Source of the DNA: Butyricimonas virosa
GTDB taxonomy: Bacteria > Bacteroidota > Bacteroidia > Bacteroidales > Marinifilaceae
Direction: 5' to 3'
Length of the DNA: 64,000 nt
Assembly: GCF_025148635.1 (NCBI RefSeq)
Contig: NZ_CP102269.1
Coordinates: 4,588,001-4,652,000 of the forward strand
Of the stretch, positions 23,228 to 31,281 are shown piece after piece; positions within the stretch are counted from its first letter, which is position 1; every line of letters begins with the position of its first letter. Made by a program: the position numbers and the translations under genes. The notes under the pieces were generated by a model. It was not told where the DNA came from. It worked only from the letters and a program-made list of their open reading frames with translations, and searched no databases.

Positions 23228-24943
23228 ATGAAAATAAAAACGAAATTAACATCGGGAATCGGTCTCCTTTTCATGATCATCGTGCTACTCGGAGTTCTGG
23301 CGATCAGTTACATTGATAAACTAGCCGACGACACGAAAAATATCCTATCCGATAACTACAATTCACTTGATTACGCGAAAGGTATGCTTTATGCCCTCGA
23401 TAATCTTGAAACGGACCGGGAAGCGCTGAATATATTCATGGAGAACCTCGAAAAACAGAGACTGAATATCACGGAAATCAACGAGTCGGAAGCCACCGAC
23501 CGCTTGGCCCGCCATTTTAAATTGCTAGACGAGAATCCCAGCGAACAGAACATACGGCAACTCCGGCTGGATTTGAACCAGATCATGAGCCTGAACATGG
23601 CCTCGATTCAACGCAATAGCGTGATTGCCGAAGACACGGCCCGGCAGGCCACGTTATGGATTTCCATTATCGGGATATGTAGCGTCGGGATTGCCCTCGC
23701 CCTACTCCTGTTGTTCCCCTCGCAAATTACCCGCCCGATCAGCGAGTTGACATGCGGAATAGTGGAAATTGCCCACCGCAATTACAGTAAACGCCTGCAC
23801 TTTGACTCTACACGGGAATTTAACGAAGTGGCAACTTCTTTCAACGACATGGCCGAACGTCTGGAAGAGTACCAGCAAAGTTCACTGGCCACCCTGTTAT
23901 CCAGCAAAAAATACCTGGAGGCTATCGTCAACAGTATTCACGAACCGATTATCGGTCTGGATCATGACCGGCAAATTCTTTTCGTAAACAACGAGGCTTT
24001 GACCGTGTTAAACCTCAAACGGGAACAGATGATACACCAATCAGCCGACGAGTTATCGTTGAAGAACGACTTGTTACGCCGCCTTATTCGCGAACTGGTA
24101 CATCCAAACGAAAAGCACGAGCCGCTAAAGATATACGCTGACGACAAGGAGAGTTTTTTCCAAGCCGTTTACGTGCCGATTAAATTGACGGAGACCGAAA
24201 CCGAGGGAGAAAAGCAGGTCGGCAACGTGATCTTGTTAAAGAATATCACGGAATTCAAAGAACTCGATTCGGCCAAAACGACTTTTATCTCCACGATCTC
24301 GCACGAGCTTAAAACTCCGATTTCAGCCATTATGATGAGCTTGAAGTTACTGGAAGATCAACGGATCGGCAGCTTGAACGACGAGCAACAATCTCTCGCA
24401 AGTAGCATAAAAGAAAATAGCGACCGGTTGTTGAACATCACGGGGGAACTGCTCAAGTTGACCCAAGTGGAAACCGGAAAGCTGATTTTAAGCCCGAAGA
24501 TCACGAAACCGATCGAATTGATCAATTATGCCGTGTCAGCCACCCGGGTACTTGCCGAACGTTTCGGGTGTAATATTGAAGTGGAATATCCCGAAAAGAT
24601 TCACAAACTATTTGTAGATAGTGAAAAAATAGCCTGGGTGATCACGAATCTCCTCTCCAATGCCATCCATTATTCGAAAGAGAATTCCCGGATCATCGTG
24701 GGAGCCAAGGAAGTGGACCAGACCATACAAATATTCGTGCAGGATTTCGGAAAAGGAATTGATCCCAGATACCACCAAAGTATATTCGACCGCTATTTCC
24801 GGGTTCCGGGAACTAAAGTACAAGGTAGCGGGCTAGGGCTAGCCATTTCTAAAGATTTCGTGGAAGCTCATGATGGAAAAATCTGGGTAGAAAGCGAGAT
24901 CGGCAAGGGAAGTAAATTCACAATCGCATTTCCAGTCCGATAA
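23228..24943 (+). CDS. Membrane sensor histidine kinase with HAMP and PAS domains
   Basis: The 571-residue kinase has a first membrane helix (about 8-30), a helical periplasmic domain (to about 142), a second helix (about 145-166), HAMP (about 167-220), PAS (about 230-340), HisKA with FISTISHELKTP (phospho-His359), and HATPase_c with NLLSNAIHYSKEN, DFGKGI and GSGLGLAI. It starts 50 bp after the KdpD-like gene, the usual partner in the split KdpD arrangement. No response regulator with a DNA-binding domain is adjacent; the single-receiver gene at 25788 is the closest candidate. The ATG at 23228 follows AGGGAT; a TTG at 23192 is less likely. Confidence 0.9.
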   Translation: MKIKTKLTSGIGLLFMIIVLLGVLAISYIDKLADDTKNILSDNYNSLDYAKGMLYALDNLETDREALNIFMENLEKQRLNITEINESEATDRLARHFKLLDENPSEQNIRQLRLDLNQIMSLNMASIQRNSVIAEDTARQATLWISIIGICSVGIALALLLLFPSQITRPISELTCGIVEIAHRNYSKRLHFDSTREFNEVATSFNDMAERLEEYQQSSLATLLSSKKYLEAIVNSIHEPIIGLDHDRQILFVNNEALTVLNLKREQMIHQSADELSLKNDLLRRLIRELVHPNEKHEPLKIYADDKESFFQAVYVPIKLTETETEGEKQVGNVILLKNITEFKELDSAKTTFISTISHELKTPISAIMMSLKLLEDQRIGSLNDEQQSLASSIKENSDRLLNITGELLKLTQVETGKLILSPKITKPIELINYAVSATRVLAERFGCNIEVEYPEKIHKLFVDSEKIAWVITNLLSNAIHYSKENSRIIVGAKEVDQTIQIFVQDFGKGIDPRYHQSIFDRYFRVPGTKVQGSGLGLAISKDFVEAHDGKIWVESEIGKGSKFTIAFPVR

Positions 24944-24949
24944 AAGAAC

Positions 24950-25018
24950 TAAAAGCTAAAAACTAAAAGCTAAAAGTTGGCTCTCCTTCAACTTTTAGCT
25001 TTTAGTTTTTAACTTTTA
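24950..25018. terminator. Large palindrome between convergent genes, likely bidirectional terminator
   Basis: The arms 24957-24979 and 24989-25011 pair over 23 bp without mismatch (AAAGCTAAAAGTTG with CAACTTTTAGCTTT at the centre), loop GCTCTCCTT, and extend with few mismatches to about 30 bp. Each arm contains repeats of CTAAAAG. It fills the whole gap between the convergent histidine kinase and ybaK genes. Confidence 0.75.
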
Positions 25019-25489
25019 ACTTATTAACGTCGCCCGGGTATAAGTGATTAAATCTTTCGGGTTCAGCCGTATTTGTAACCCGCGAACACCCGCACTAATA
25101 TAAATGTATTCGAACTTTAAACAACTTTCATGAATAAACGTGGGGAACTCTTTTTTCATCCCGATAGGCGAGCAACCTCCCCGAATGTACCCGGTAATAG
25201 GCAACAATTCCTTCATCGGGATCAAATCCGCTTTCTTGTTCCCGGACGCTTTAGCCGCCACTTTTAAATCCAGTTCATGATCACCCGGAATAACACAAAC
25301 AAAGTAACCACCCCGATCCCCATGCAGTACTAACGTTTTGAACACCTGTTCGATATTCTCCCCCAACTGTGCCGCCACGTGAGCTGCGGCCAGATCATTT
25401 TCATCCACCTCGTAAGGAATTAACTCGTAGTCAATCTTCGCTTTATCCAGTAAACGAACAGCATTCGTCTTATTTATCTTGGCCTTCAT
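25016..25489 (-). CDS. ybaK: Cys-tRNA(Pro)/Cys-tRNA(Cys) deacylase YbaK
   Basis: The 157-residue product matches YbaK/EbsC, which removes cysteine mischarged on tRNA(Pro). Conserved family parts are VFKTLVLHGDRGGYFVCVIPGDHELDLK (about 49-76), with the catalytic Lys in the VFKTL motif, and GYIRGGCSPIGMKKEFPTFI (about 101-120). Length is normal. It is a single gene, convergent with the kinase and separated from it by the palindrome. Confidence 0.92.
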   Translation of the reverse strand: MKAKINKTNAVRLLDKAKIDYELIPYEVDENDLAAAHVAAQLGENIEQVFKTLVLHGDRGGYFVCVIPGDHELDLKVAAKASGNKKADLIPMKELLPITGYIRGGCSPIGMKKEFPTFIHESCLKFEYIYISAGVRGLQIRLNPKDLITYTRATLIS

Positions 25490-25512
25490 ATCTACACGAT
25501 TTTACTTCCATA

Positions 25513-25520
25513 CAAAAATA
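25513..25520 (-). promoter_or_regulatory. Predicted -7 box of ybaK
   Basis: Minus strand TATTTTTG, 24 nt before the ATG at 25489. A TTTTG lies about 22 nt further upstream, slightly longer than the usual spacing. Confidence 0.5.
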
Positions 25521-25580
25521 ATGAATCACCGGAGAATTGAAACAAAATGGATGCAATTTCTGACATGGAAGTCATATCAT

Positions 25581-25594
25581 TAAACGAACGTTTA
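25581..25594. promoter_or_regulatory. TetR-type palindrome upstream of the receiver gene
   Basis: TAAACGAACGTTTA is a near-symmetric palindrome (TAAACG/CGTTTA) in an ATTAAACGAACGTTTATT context, similar to operators of TetR-family regulators. CTCGTTTATTGAG follows at 25601-25613. The AATAAACGTT word recurs in the inverted repeat at 25719-25758. No TetR gene is in the window. Confidence 0.4.
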
Positions 25595-25714
25595 TTATGT
25601 CTCGTTTATTGAGCTACCAATAAAATGCAGATTGTTAATTTTTATCTTGCTTTTCATTTGATCATGAGAAATTTAAAAAACAAGCAACATAGCTAATATG
25701 AAGTAAAAAATACT

Positions 25715-25722
25715 TATATTTG
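25715..25722 (+). promoter_or_regulatory. Predicted -7 box of the receiver gene
   Basis: TATATTTG, a full match to TAnnTTTG, 66 nt before the ATG at 25788. It overlaps the left end of the 17-bp inverted repeat. Confidence 0.6.
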
Positions 25723-25758
25723 TACATTCAATAAACGTTCATTTATTGAATGTACAAA
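25719..25758. promoter_or_regulatory. Perfect 17-bp inverted repeat at the receiver-gene promoter
   Basis: TTTGTACATTCAATAAA (25719-25735) and TTTATTGAATGTACAAA (25742-25758) are exact reverse complements around CGTTCA. The left arm begins inside the -7 box and the repeat spans the expected transcription start. It could be an operator that blocks the promoter, or a hairpin at the mRNA 5' end. The same layout occurs at 59739-59779. Confidence 0.7.
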
Positions 25759-25787
25759 ATTACAACACGAATAGCGTTAAACACCTT

Positions 25788-26183
25788 ATGGAATCAGAGA
25801 AACGCCCTATAATTCTTATTGCAGAAGATGATGAAAGTAACTACTTGCTTTTATTCGCTTTATTAAAACGAGATTACCAAATCATTCATGCACACGATGG
25901 AATTGAAGCCATCCAACTATTCAAGAATTTTCCTCCCGATGCCATATTGATGGATATAAAAATGCCACACATGGATGGACTTACAGCCATGCAAGCCATT
26001 CGGGAAATAGACCAGGATATTCCGATTATTGTCGTTAGCGCATACGCTTACGAACAGGACAAACAAACAGCTTACTCGTGCGGGTGTAACGCCTATATCA
26101 TGAAACCAGTGGATGCCAAAAAGTTAACAAGTACTATTTCCCTTTTACTATCTATTAAAGAACACCACATTTCTATTCATTAA
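25788..26183 (+). CDS. Single-domain response regulator (CheY-like receiver)
   Basis: The 131-residue product is one receiver domain without output domain. Acidic pocket Glu13-Asp14-Asp15, phospho-acceptor Asp56 (AILMDIKMPHMDG), Ser84 switch (VVSAYAYE) and Lys106 (YIMKPVD) are in place. The ATG at 25788 is chosen because the promoter's start site lies near 25730, and an upstream TTG at 25746 falls inside the inverted repeat. It may accept phosphate from the nearby kinase (inference). Its 3' end overlaps the convergent permease gene's 3' end by 11 bp. Confidence 0.88.
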   Translation: MESEKRPIILIAEDDESNYLLLFALLKRDYQIIHAHDGIEAIQLFKNFPPDAILMDIKMPHMDGLTAMQAIREIDQDIPIIVVSAYAYEQDKQTAYSCGCNAYIMKPVDAKKLTSTISLLLSIKEHHISIH

Positions 26184-29100
26184 CCGGTATCCATTTCACG
26201 GCATTGGCAAAAATCAACTGCACGGCATCTCGTTCCCACGTATAAGTGCCATCATTCTCCCACGTCAAAGAATCACCACCCCGGTCACTCAAAAACACGC
26301 TATATTCACCACGATCAAAATAATATTTCCCCAAAGAGATCCATCCCGGTTCCTCGTTATCCAACAATACTTCCACGTCCGTGACGTCATCCGCGGATGT
26401 CACCTGATAAAAAAGTCTCGCACCCCCGATAAAAACCTTACGGGCCGAAGTCGCCTCCACGTCCGGAACATAAACAAAAACTTCATATTTTCCGGGATTC
26501 TCCACGTTCACTTTCCATTCCACCTTAGATTTCCCGGTTCCGGCTATTTTATAATAAGCACTCTTCACGATATCCCCGTAGCAATGGCTATCCGTAGTCA
26601 AAGTCCAATGCTCGTGGTCATACACGTAACTATACTTTTTCTCGTTCTTCCCCTTCGAGAAATAAGCGGCCAATTTCCCTTTCCGTTTTTTCTCATGAAT
26701 AACAAAACCGGGATCCTCGGCATTCACGATCATTCCCGGAGATTTCCCGGTAAAAATAGCGCTATCCACATCCCAAATACCCGTTTTCCCATCTTTCGTT
26801 TTTGACAAATCTTTTGATGAAGTCCATTCCAAGATATTCTCCCCGGGAAGATTCTGACTGAGATTCATTCCTAACGCGAAAACATCACGCATACCCAAAT
26901 CGGCCCGAATCTCTTTACAACTATGTCCCGGAATCAAATAGTTACGCAGCCCGGACCCGATCTCGTTATCTCCCATGGAATACGTTGCCACGCTCAACGT
27001 CACGACTGCCGGAACCGAAGTTGGATTATATATTTTACAGCTACCTATATTTTTAGTCTCCTCGTCCTCTTCATACAATTCCACTTTCAAATCCCGAATA
27101 AATAGAGCCGGTAACTCCTTCCCCTCGTAATAATAATCCAAGATCTCCCGAAGATTCACATGAAAACGAGTATTAAACTCCCGTTCAAGCTCTTCGAAAT
27201 CAGGTCGCATAAACAAATGACTTTGCTTAAATTGTTTCATAAAATTGAATAATTCCCGCTCCCCGACAAGTGCCTGCAAATGTTTTTGGATCAACTCATA
27301 TTTTTTCCTCAATAGTTTCTGTAATTGCTCCCCTTTCACCTCTTGATCCACGAAAGCCTCACGCATGGATTTTCCCTTCCAATAAGTGACAATCTCAGAA
27401 TAACTGATCTCTTCTCCCACGTACACCATCGGCCCGTTAGAAAAATCTACTTTGGCTAAATCGTTCACGATACCTCCAAAACCCGGATATTCATCCGATT
27501 GTAGAACTCCCCCGAAATCACCAAAGAGAACTGAACAATCAAAAACACCCGCAAGTAAATTCAAGACCAATAAATTACGAAACGCCTCCACCTCCAGCTC
27601 GAAACGAGTCCTTTCATCCTCATCTCCCGGCCAAAAGCCCACGTGCGCATAATAACCCAAGTACATTCTCTCCGGATAAAATAGTATCTCCGGCTGTACA
27701 AATTGACTTCCCGTAAACCCTTTCCGTTGGCGTGGAACAAAATTCACCGGAGTCTCGACCAAAGTAAACTTACGAAAAGGATAATCACCCCCCTTTATTT
27801 CCCGCATCATACTTACCGGTTCTTCCAGAAGGAACTCGGCGGAATCCTTCAGACTCATGTAATCCCGCATGAAAAAATCATGTCCTGGGAAATGATACAA
27901 CTCGAACGTCAACGAGTCTAACACGATACTCTTTCGCTCGTACGATCCAATGCTCAAACTCAGAGAAGGTAATGGCTCCCGGTTTCTAAAGACCGTAGTG
28001 TCCCCACTCATCTCCATTTCTCCTTGCGAGATAGCCACTCGTTCCCCAATATCCCCGACTTTCAACCGGTAACGGGTAAAATCATACTGACGAGCTAAAG
28101 GGGCGCTCACGTTTACCGGGGAAACGGCAACTGGATACCACAAACATTCCGGGAAAAGCAACGTATAGTCATCCCCGACACGAGCAAAACACCTACCGTG
28201 ACGGAACATCGAATGATACGTCTGGAAAAAACTCATCAAGCGGGTATCATGAAACTCCTCGTTTGTGAAATCCGGAAAACAAATTGCCTCATCAATTTTC
28301 CCCTCGTAAACCAAATGTAAAAGGATTTCTTCACCGGGCTGTAACGCTTTCTCCAAAAGGATGGCTTGGGATTCCCGGGTATAAGACAGATTCTCCCCTT
28401 GCTCCCCTGTCAAAGCCGTCACCTCTAATCCCGGGTTCAAGTAAAGCACGGGGTGAGCCAAGGGTTGCACTCCCACGTTTGTCACGACCAGATCACTTAC
28501 CCCCATTATTTTATCTCCCTCCTGACGAAAATAGATATTATGTGCTTTAACGTGTCCCCCTTTCACTTCCGCATACTTTTCGAATACCTCCCGGTACAGG
28601 TCTCTTCGATTATTTATCTCGTGAAATATACCGTAATAAGCCCCTCCGAACAATATGCCGATCAGCAGGAATGTCCATCCCCCGGCCCTCACTTTCCACG
28701 TAACACCTGCCCGTTCCGACAAACGCGGCATCATTCCCATAGCCAGTATAACAAGTCCCCACCCCAGAAAAACAAACATTCCCCGTTGTAAAATAATCCA
28801 TTCCAGACGAGTCATTCCCGTCACATCCGAGAATAAAAGCGGTAATACACGTCCCCACGGGTCAATAGTACCACACAAGAAATCCGTGGTGCCGAAATAA
28901 AAGGCAGCAAATACAGCCAACAATACCAATACTGCCAAGGCATGATTCTTTACCCGGTTCGCCACGATTAAAGCGACTCCCAACACGAAAAACAGCGTGG
29001 GCAAGGTCATCACGAACAGGTAAACAAAATAAATCTTCAACTGGAAAGTTCCCGGTTCCCCGAACAAGATGTGGAAAATCATCCCTAATCCCATCGTTAT

Positions 29101-29469
29101 CAAGTTCAGCACCAAGCAAACCTCCACGATCCCCAACACCTTTCCCGTTTGATAAGCCAAATTAGTCACCGGACGGGCTGAAAACACGGCATTCGTCTCT
29201 AAACGCCGATCCCGCCACACGAAATCAATACCGATAAAAATCACGATAATTCCTTGCACCAAATTATAAAACCAAGCATTCCAAAAAGGAATAAACGAAG
29301 GCAAAGCCCTGTTTAACCACCTGAGCCCACTTAATGAATCGCTTTGCCATAGCCAGTGCGAAAGAGAAATTCCCGCAACTACACAACAAGCGAATATCCA
29401 AAACAACTTATTTCTTATGATCAGGTTTCGCTCGTAACGGGCCACCAGACGTATATTTTCAAATGTCAT
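26173..29469 (-). CDS. ABC-2-type permease fused to M1-like and golvesin-like domains
   Basis: The 1098-residue product has about six N-terminal membrane helices in an ABC-2 permease pattern (RRLETNAVFSARPVTNLAYQTGK loop after the second helix). A large soluble part (about 330-870) resembles the M1-peptidase region of permease/aminopeptidase fusions, but no HExxH zinc motif is visible. The C terminus (about 950-1090) looks like a golvesin-type beta-sandwich (VENPGKYEVFVYVPDV, ISLGKYYFDRGEYSVFLSD). No ABC ATPase gene is adjacent. The ATG at 29469 is chosen since the promoter (29507-29537) lies downstream of a longer in-frame start at 29532. Function is unknown. Confidence 0.75.
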   Translation of the reverse strand: MTFENIRLVARYERNLIIRNKLFWIFACCVVAGISLSHWLWQSDSLSGLRWLNRALPSFIPFWNAWFYNLVQGIIVIFIGIDFVWRDRRLETNAVFSARPVTNLAYQTGKVLGIVEVCLVLNLITMGLGMIFHILFGEPGTFQLKIYFVYLFVMTLPTLFFVLGVALIVANRVKNHALAVLVLLAVFAAFYFGTTDFLCGTIDPWGRVLPLLFSDVTGMTRLEWIILQRGMFVFLGWGLVILAMGMMPRLSERAGVTWKVRAGGWTFLLIGILFGGAYYGIFHEINNRRDLYREVFEKYAEVKGGHVKAHNIYFRQEGDKIMGVSDLVVTNVGVQPLAHPVLYLNPGLEVTALTGEQGENLSYTRESQAILLEKALQPGEEILLHLVYEGKIDEAICFPDFTNEEFHDTRLMSFFQTYHSMFRHGRCFARVGDDYTLLFPECLWYPVAVSPVNVSAPLARQYDFTRYRLKVGDIGERVAISQGEMEMSGDTTVFRNREPLPSLSLSIGSYERKSIVLDSLTFELYHFPGHDFFMRDYMSLKDSAEFLLEEPVSMMREIKGGDYPFRKFTLVETPVNFVPRQRKGFTGSQFVQPEILFYPERMYLGYYAHVGFWPGDEDERTRFELEVEAFRNLLVLNLLAGVFDCSVLFGDFGGVLQSDEYPGFGGIVNDLAKVDFSNGPMVYVGEEISYSEIVTYWKGKSMREAFVDQEVKGEQLQKLLRKKYELIQKHLQALVGERELFNFMKQFKQSHLFMRPDFEELEREFNTRFHVNLREILDYYYEGKELPALFIRDLKVELYEEDEETKNIGSCKIYNPTSVPAVVTLSVATYSMGDNEIGSGLRNYLIPGHSCKEIRADLGMRDVFALGMNLSQNLPGENILEWTSSKDLSKTKDGKTGIWDVDSAIFTGKSPGMIVNAEDPGFVIHEKKRKGKLAAYFSKGKNEKKYSYVYDHEHWTLTTDSHCYGDIVKSAYYKIAGTGKSKVEWKVNVENPGKYEVFVYVPDVEATSARKVFIGGARLFYQVTSADDVTDVEVLLDNEEPGWISLGKYYFDRGEYSVFLSDRGGDSLTWENDGTYTWERDAVQLIFANAVKWIPVNE

Positions 29470-29506
29470 ACCTATTATCTTAAAAAGTAACAACCGACCT
29501 ACTGAA

Positions 29507-29537
29507 CAAAGGTATTCATTCCCAGTGAACATTACAA
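29507..29537 (-). promoter_or_regulatory. Predicted promoter of the permease-fusion gene
   Basis: Minus strand TTG (29535-29537), 20-nt spacer, TACCTTTG (29507-29514). It sits directly after the terminator of the tldE gene and fixes the start codon at 29469. Confidence 0.65.
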
Positions 29538-29542
29538 TAAAA

Positions 29543-29570
29543 AGGGGTATGTCTTTCTCGACATACCCCT
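29543..29570 (-). terminator. Rho-independent terminator after the tldE-like gene
   Basis: AGGGGTATGTC (29543-29553) pairs with GACATACCCCT (29560-29570), loop TTTCTC. On the minus strand the hairpin is followed by TTTTATTG. Confidence 0.85.
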
Positions 29571-29607
29571 ATTTTGTAATATTTATAAAGTCAATCACCC
29601 GGCTACA

Positions 29608-31254
29608 TTATCTCTGCAACGGGAATTTCAAGACCGGTTCTTTCTCTTTCTTCGGTTCAGACTTGTTGATTTCCACGTCCTCGATCAAAACCGAGGCCGG
29701 ATAAATCAAAGAAGAAAGCACTTGACGATTTAGAATATAATTCGAGACATTCTCTTTACTTGAAATGTCCAATACCCGTTTGATCTTCGCCAAATTAATG
29801 GCAGAAACATCACCGAAACGAACTTGTGTTTCACTACCATCTTTCACGTCAACCTTGTAAATACGGGATGCCGGTCCGGCAATACTACGCACGATGTAAG
29901 CATAATCCAACCCTTCATCCTTGGCAGCCTTAATCAATGCTTTTTTCATCTTGTCCTGTTTAGTTCCCTTATCTACTTGGATATGAATAGTTCCCGGAGC
30001 CGTAGTGTAAACAATATCACTTCCGGTCATCACGAAACGAGAACTACCCGTGGAGTGTTGAGTTTTCAAGGAAGGTACCCGACCATTCAACATTTGGCGC
30101 AAGATTCCCTTGTCAACCAGCGTCATTTCCTTTTCCGGAATAACACCTTCCGCATCAATCTCGTAAGCACCTAACAAGGGTGTTCCGTCATATTTATCCA
30201 AACTCGTGTAGTTCTTCACGGTCAAACGGTTGTCAATAATCTTTCTTCCGATACGACCTTCCAGCGTTCTGCCTCCCGCTTGTCCGATCGGTTTACGATA
30301 AGCAAATAATCCGCCTTGATTCAACAGGTTATTCACGAAGATACTGGAAGACGCCCCGTCTTCAAAAAGAACCGGCCCGGAATAGAATTCTTCAACTACC
30401 GGGGCATTTCTCAACTTCATCAGGTTTTCAGCAAAAGCAGTTACTTTCTTCTTCAAATCTTCCAAAGAAGGCATATCCTGCGGACGAGCGACCAAAATAG
30501 AAAGCGCATCCCCGATCCGTACCCCGTCTTCCGTGGTTACATATCCCTGTGCAAACAGATTCGCGTAAGTAACCGGTTGTTTCATGGTTACATCCTCGCT
30601 GGTCTGCTTGTAAACTTCCATATCCAAACCGCTGATACCCACGGATGAATTGTAAATTTCCTTGTAATTCTTGAATATCGCAGAAAGTTCACGAATCGTG
30701 TTTTCCCATTTCTTTATATCAATTTCATAGGGAACCTTGCTTTCCACGATCTTCGTGATCGGTTCAGCCTTCACCAAGTCCGGCAATTGAGCCTCCTCCG
30801 GGGTTTGCGGGTTTGACTTCAAAGCTGCTTCTTTAGCGGCAGCTTCACGCAATGCCATCTTGTAAGCCGCATCGGATACCAACCAAAAATTACGACGAAT
30901 CATGTCATAATCTGCCTCGGCCGGCATCCCAACCTTCATGAATTGTCCCACAAAACGAGTATCATTCGTGTTATTATAATCACCCAACAACAACTGAGAC
31001 GAGCCTATCCCTCTCCACGGCAATTCCAGTGAATTCGTGATCGCTCCCAACTCCCCGACAACTTCAAACTGGCGGAACCTACCTAAAGAAAAAGACAAAT
31101 AAAACGGTTTATCCATTCCCGGCAATGCCAATTCTGCTTTATTTCTTTGTAATTCATCCTGCATCGCCTTGAAGATCACTTGATCTTGCTCATTCTGTGC
31201 CACCACTGGCCCTACCAGCAGGAAAAATATTAATAGTGATAATATATATCTCAT
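29608..31254 (-). CDS. Exported TldE/PmbA-like protein
   Basis: The 548-residue product has a signal peptide (residues 1-19, VGPVVAQ), unlike cytosolic TldE. The fold is TldD/PmbA-like, with a conserved C-terminal region (GRIGRKIIDNRLTVKNYTSLDKYDGTPLLGAYEIDAEG and LKTQHSTGSSRFVMTGSD). The HExxxH zinc motif is absent, as in TldE, the non-catalytic half of the heterodimeric TldD/TldE protease. It lies 27 bp downstream of the tldD-like gene and ends at a strong terminator. It carries an unusual long KSNPQTPEEAQ insertion near 140-180. Confidence 0.87.
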   Translation of the reverse strand: MRYILSLLIFFLLVGPVVAQNEQDQVIFKAMQDELQRNKAELALPGMDKPFYLSFSLGRFRQFEVVGELGAITNSLELPWRGIGSSQLLLGDYNNTNDTRFVGQFMKVGMPAEADYDMIRRNFWLVSDAAYKMALREAAAKEAALKSNPQTPEEAQLPDLVKAEPITKIVESKVPYEIDIKKWENTIRELSAIFKNYKEIYNSSVGISGLDMEVYKQTSEDVTMKQPVTYANLFAQGYVTTEDGVRIGDALSILVARPQDMPSLEDLKKKVTAFAENLMKLRNAPVVEEFYSGPVLFEDGASSSIFVNNLLNQGGLFAYRKPIGQAGGRTLEGRIGRKIIDNRLTVKNYTSLDKYDGTPLLGAYEIDAEGVIPEKEMTLVDKGILRQMLNGRVPSLKTQHSTGSSRFVMTGSDIVYTTAPGTIHIQVDKGTKQDKMKKALIKAAKDEGLDYAYIVRSIAGPASRIYKVDVKDGSETQVRFGDVSAINLAKIKRVLDISSKENVSNYILNRQVLSSLIYPASVLIEDVEINKSEPKKEKEPVLKFPLQR

Positions 31255-31281
31255 CTTTCTAATTTTATAATTTCCACATCT

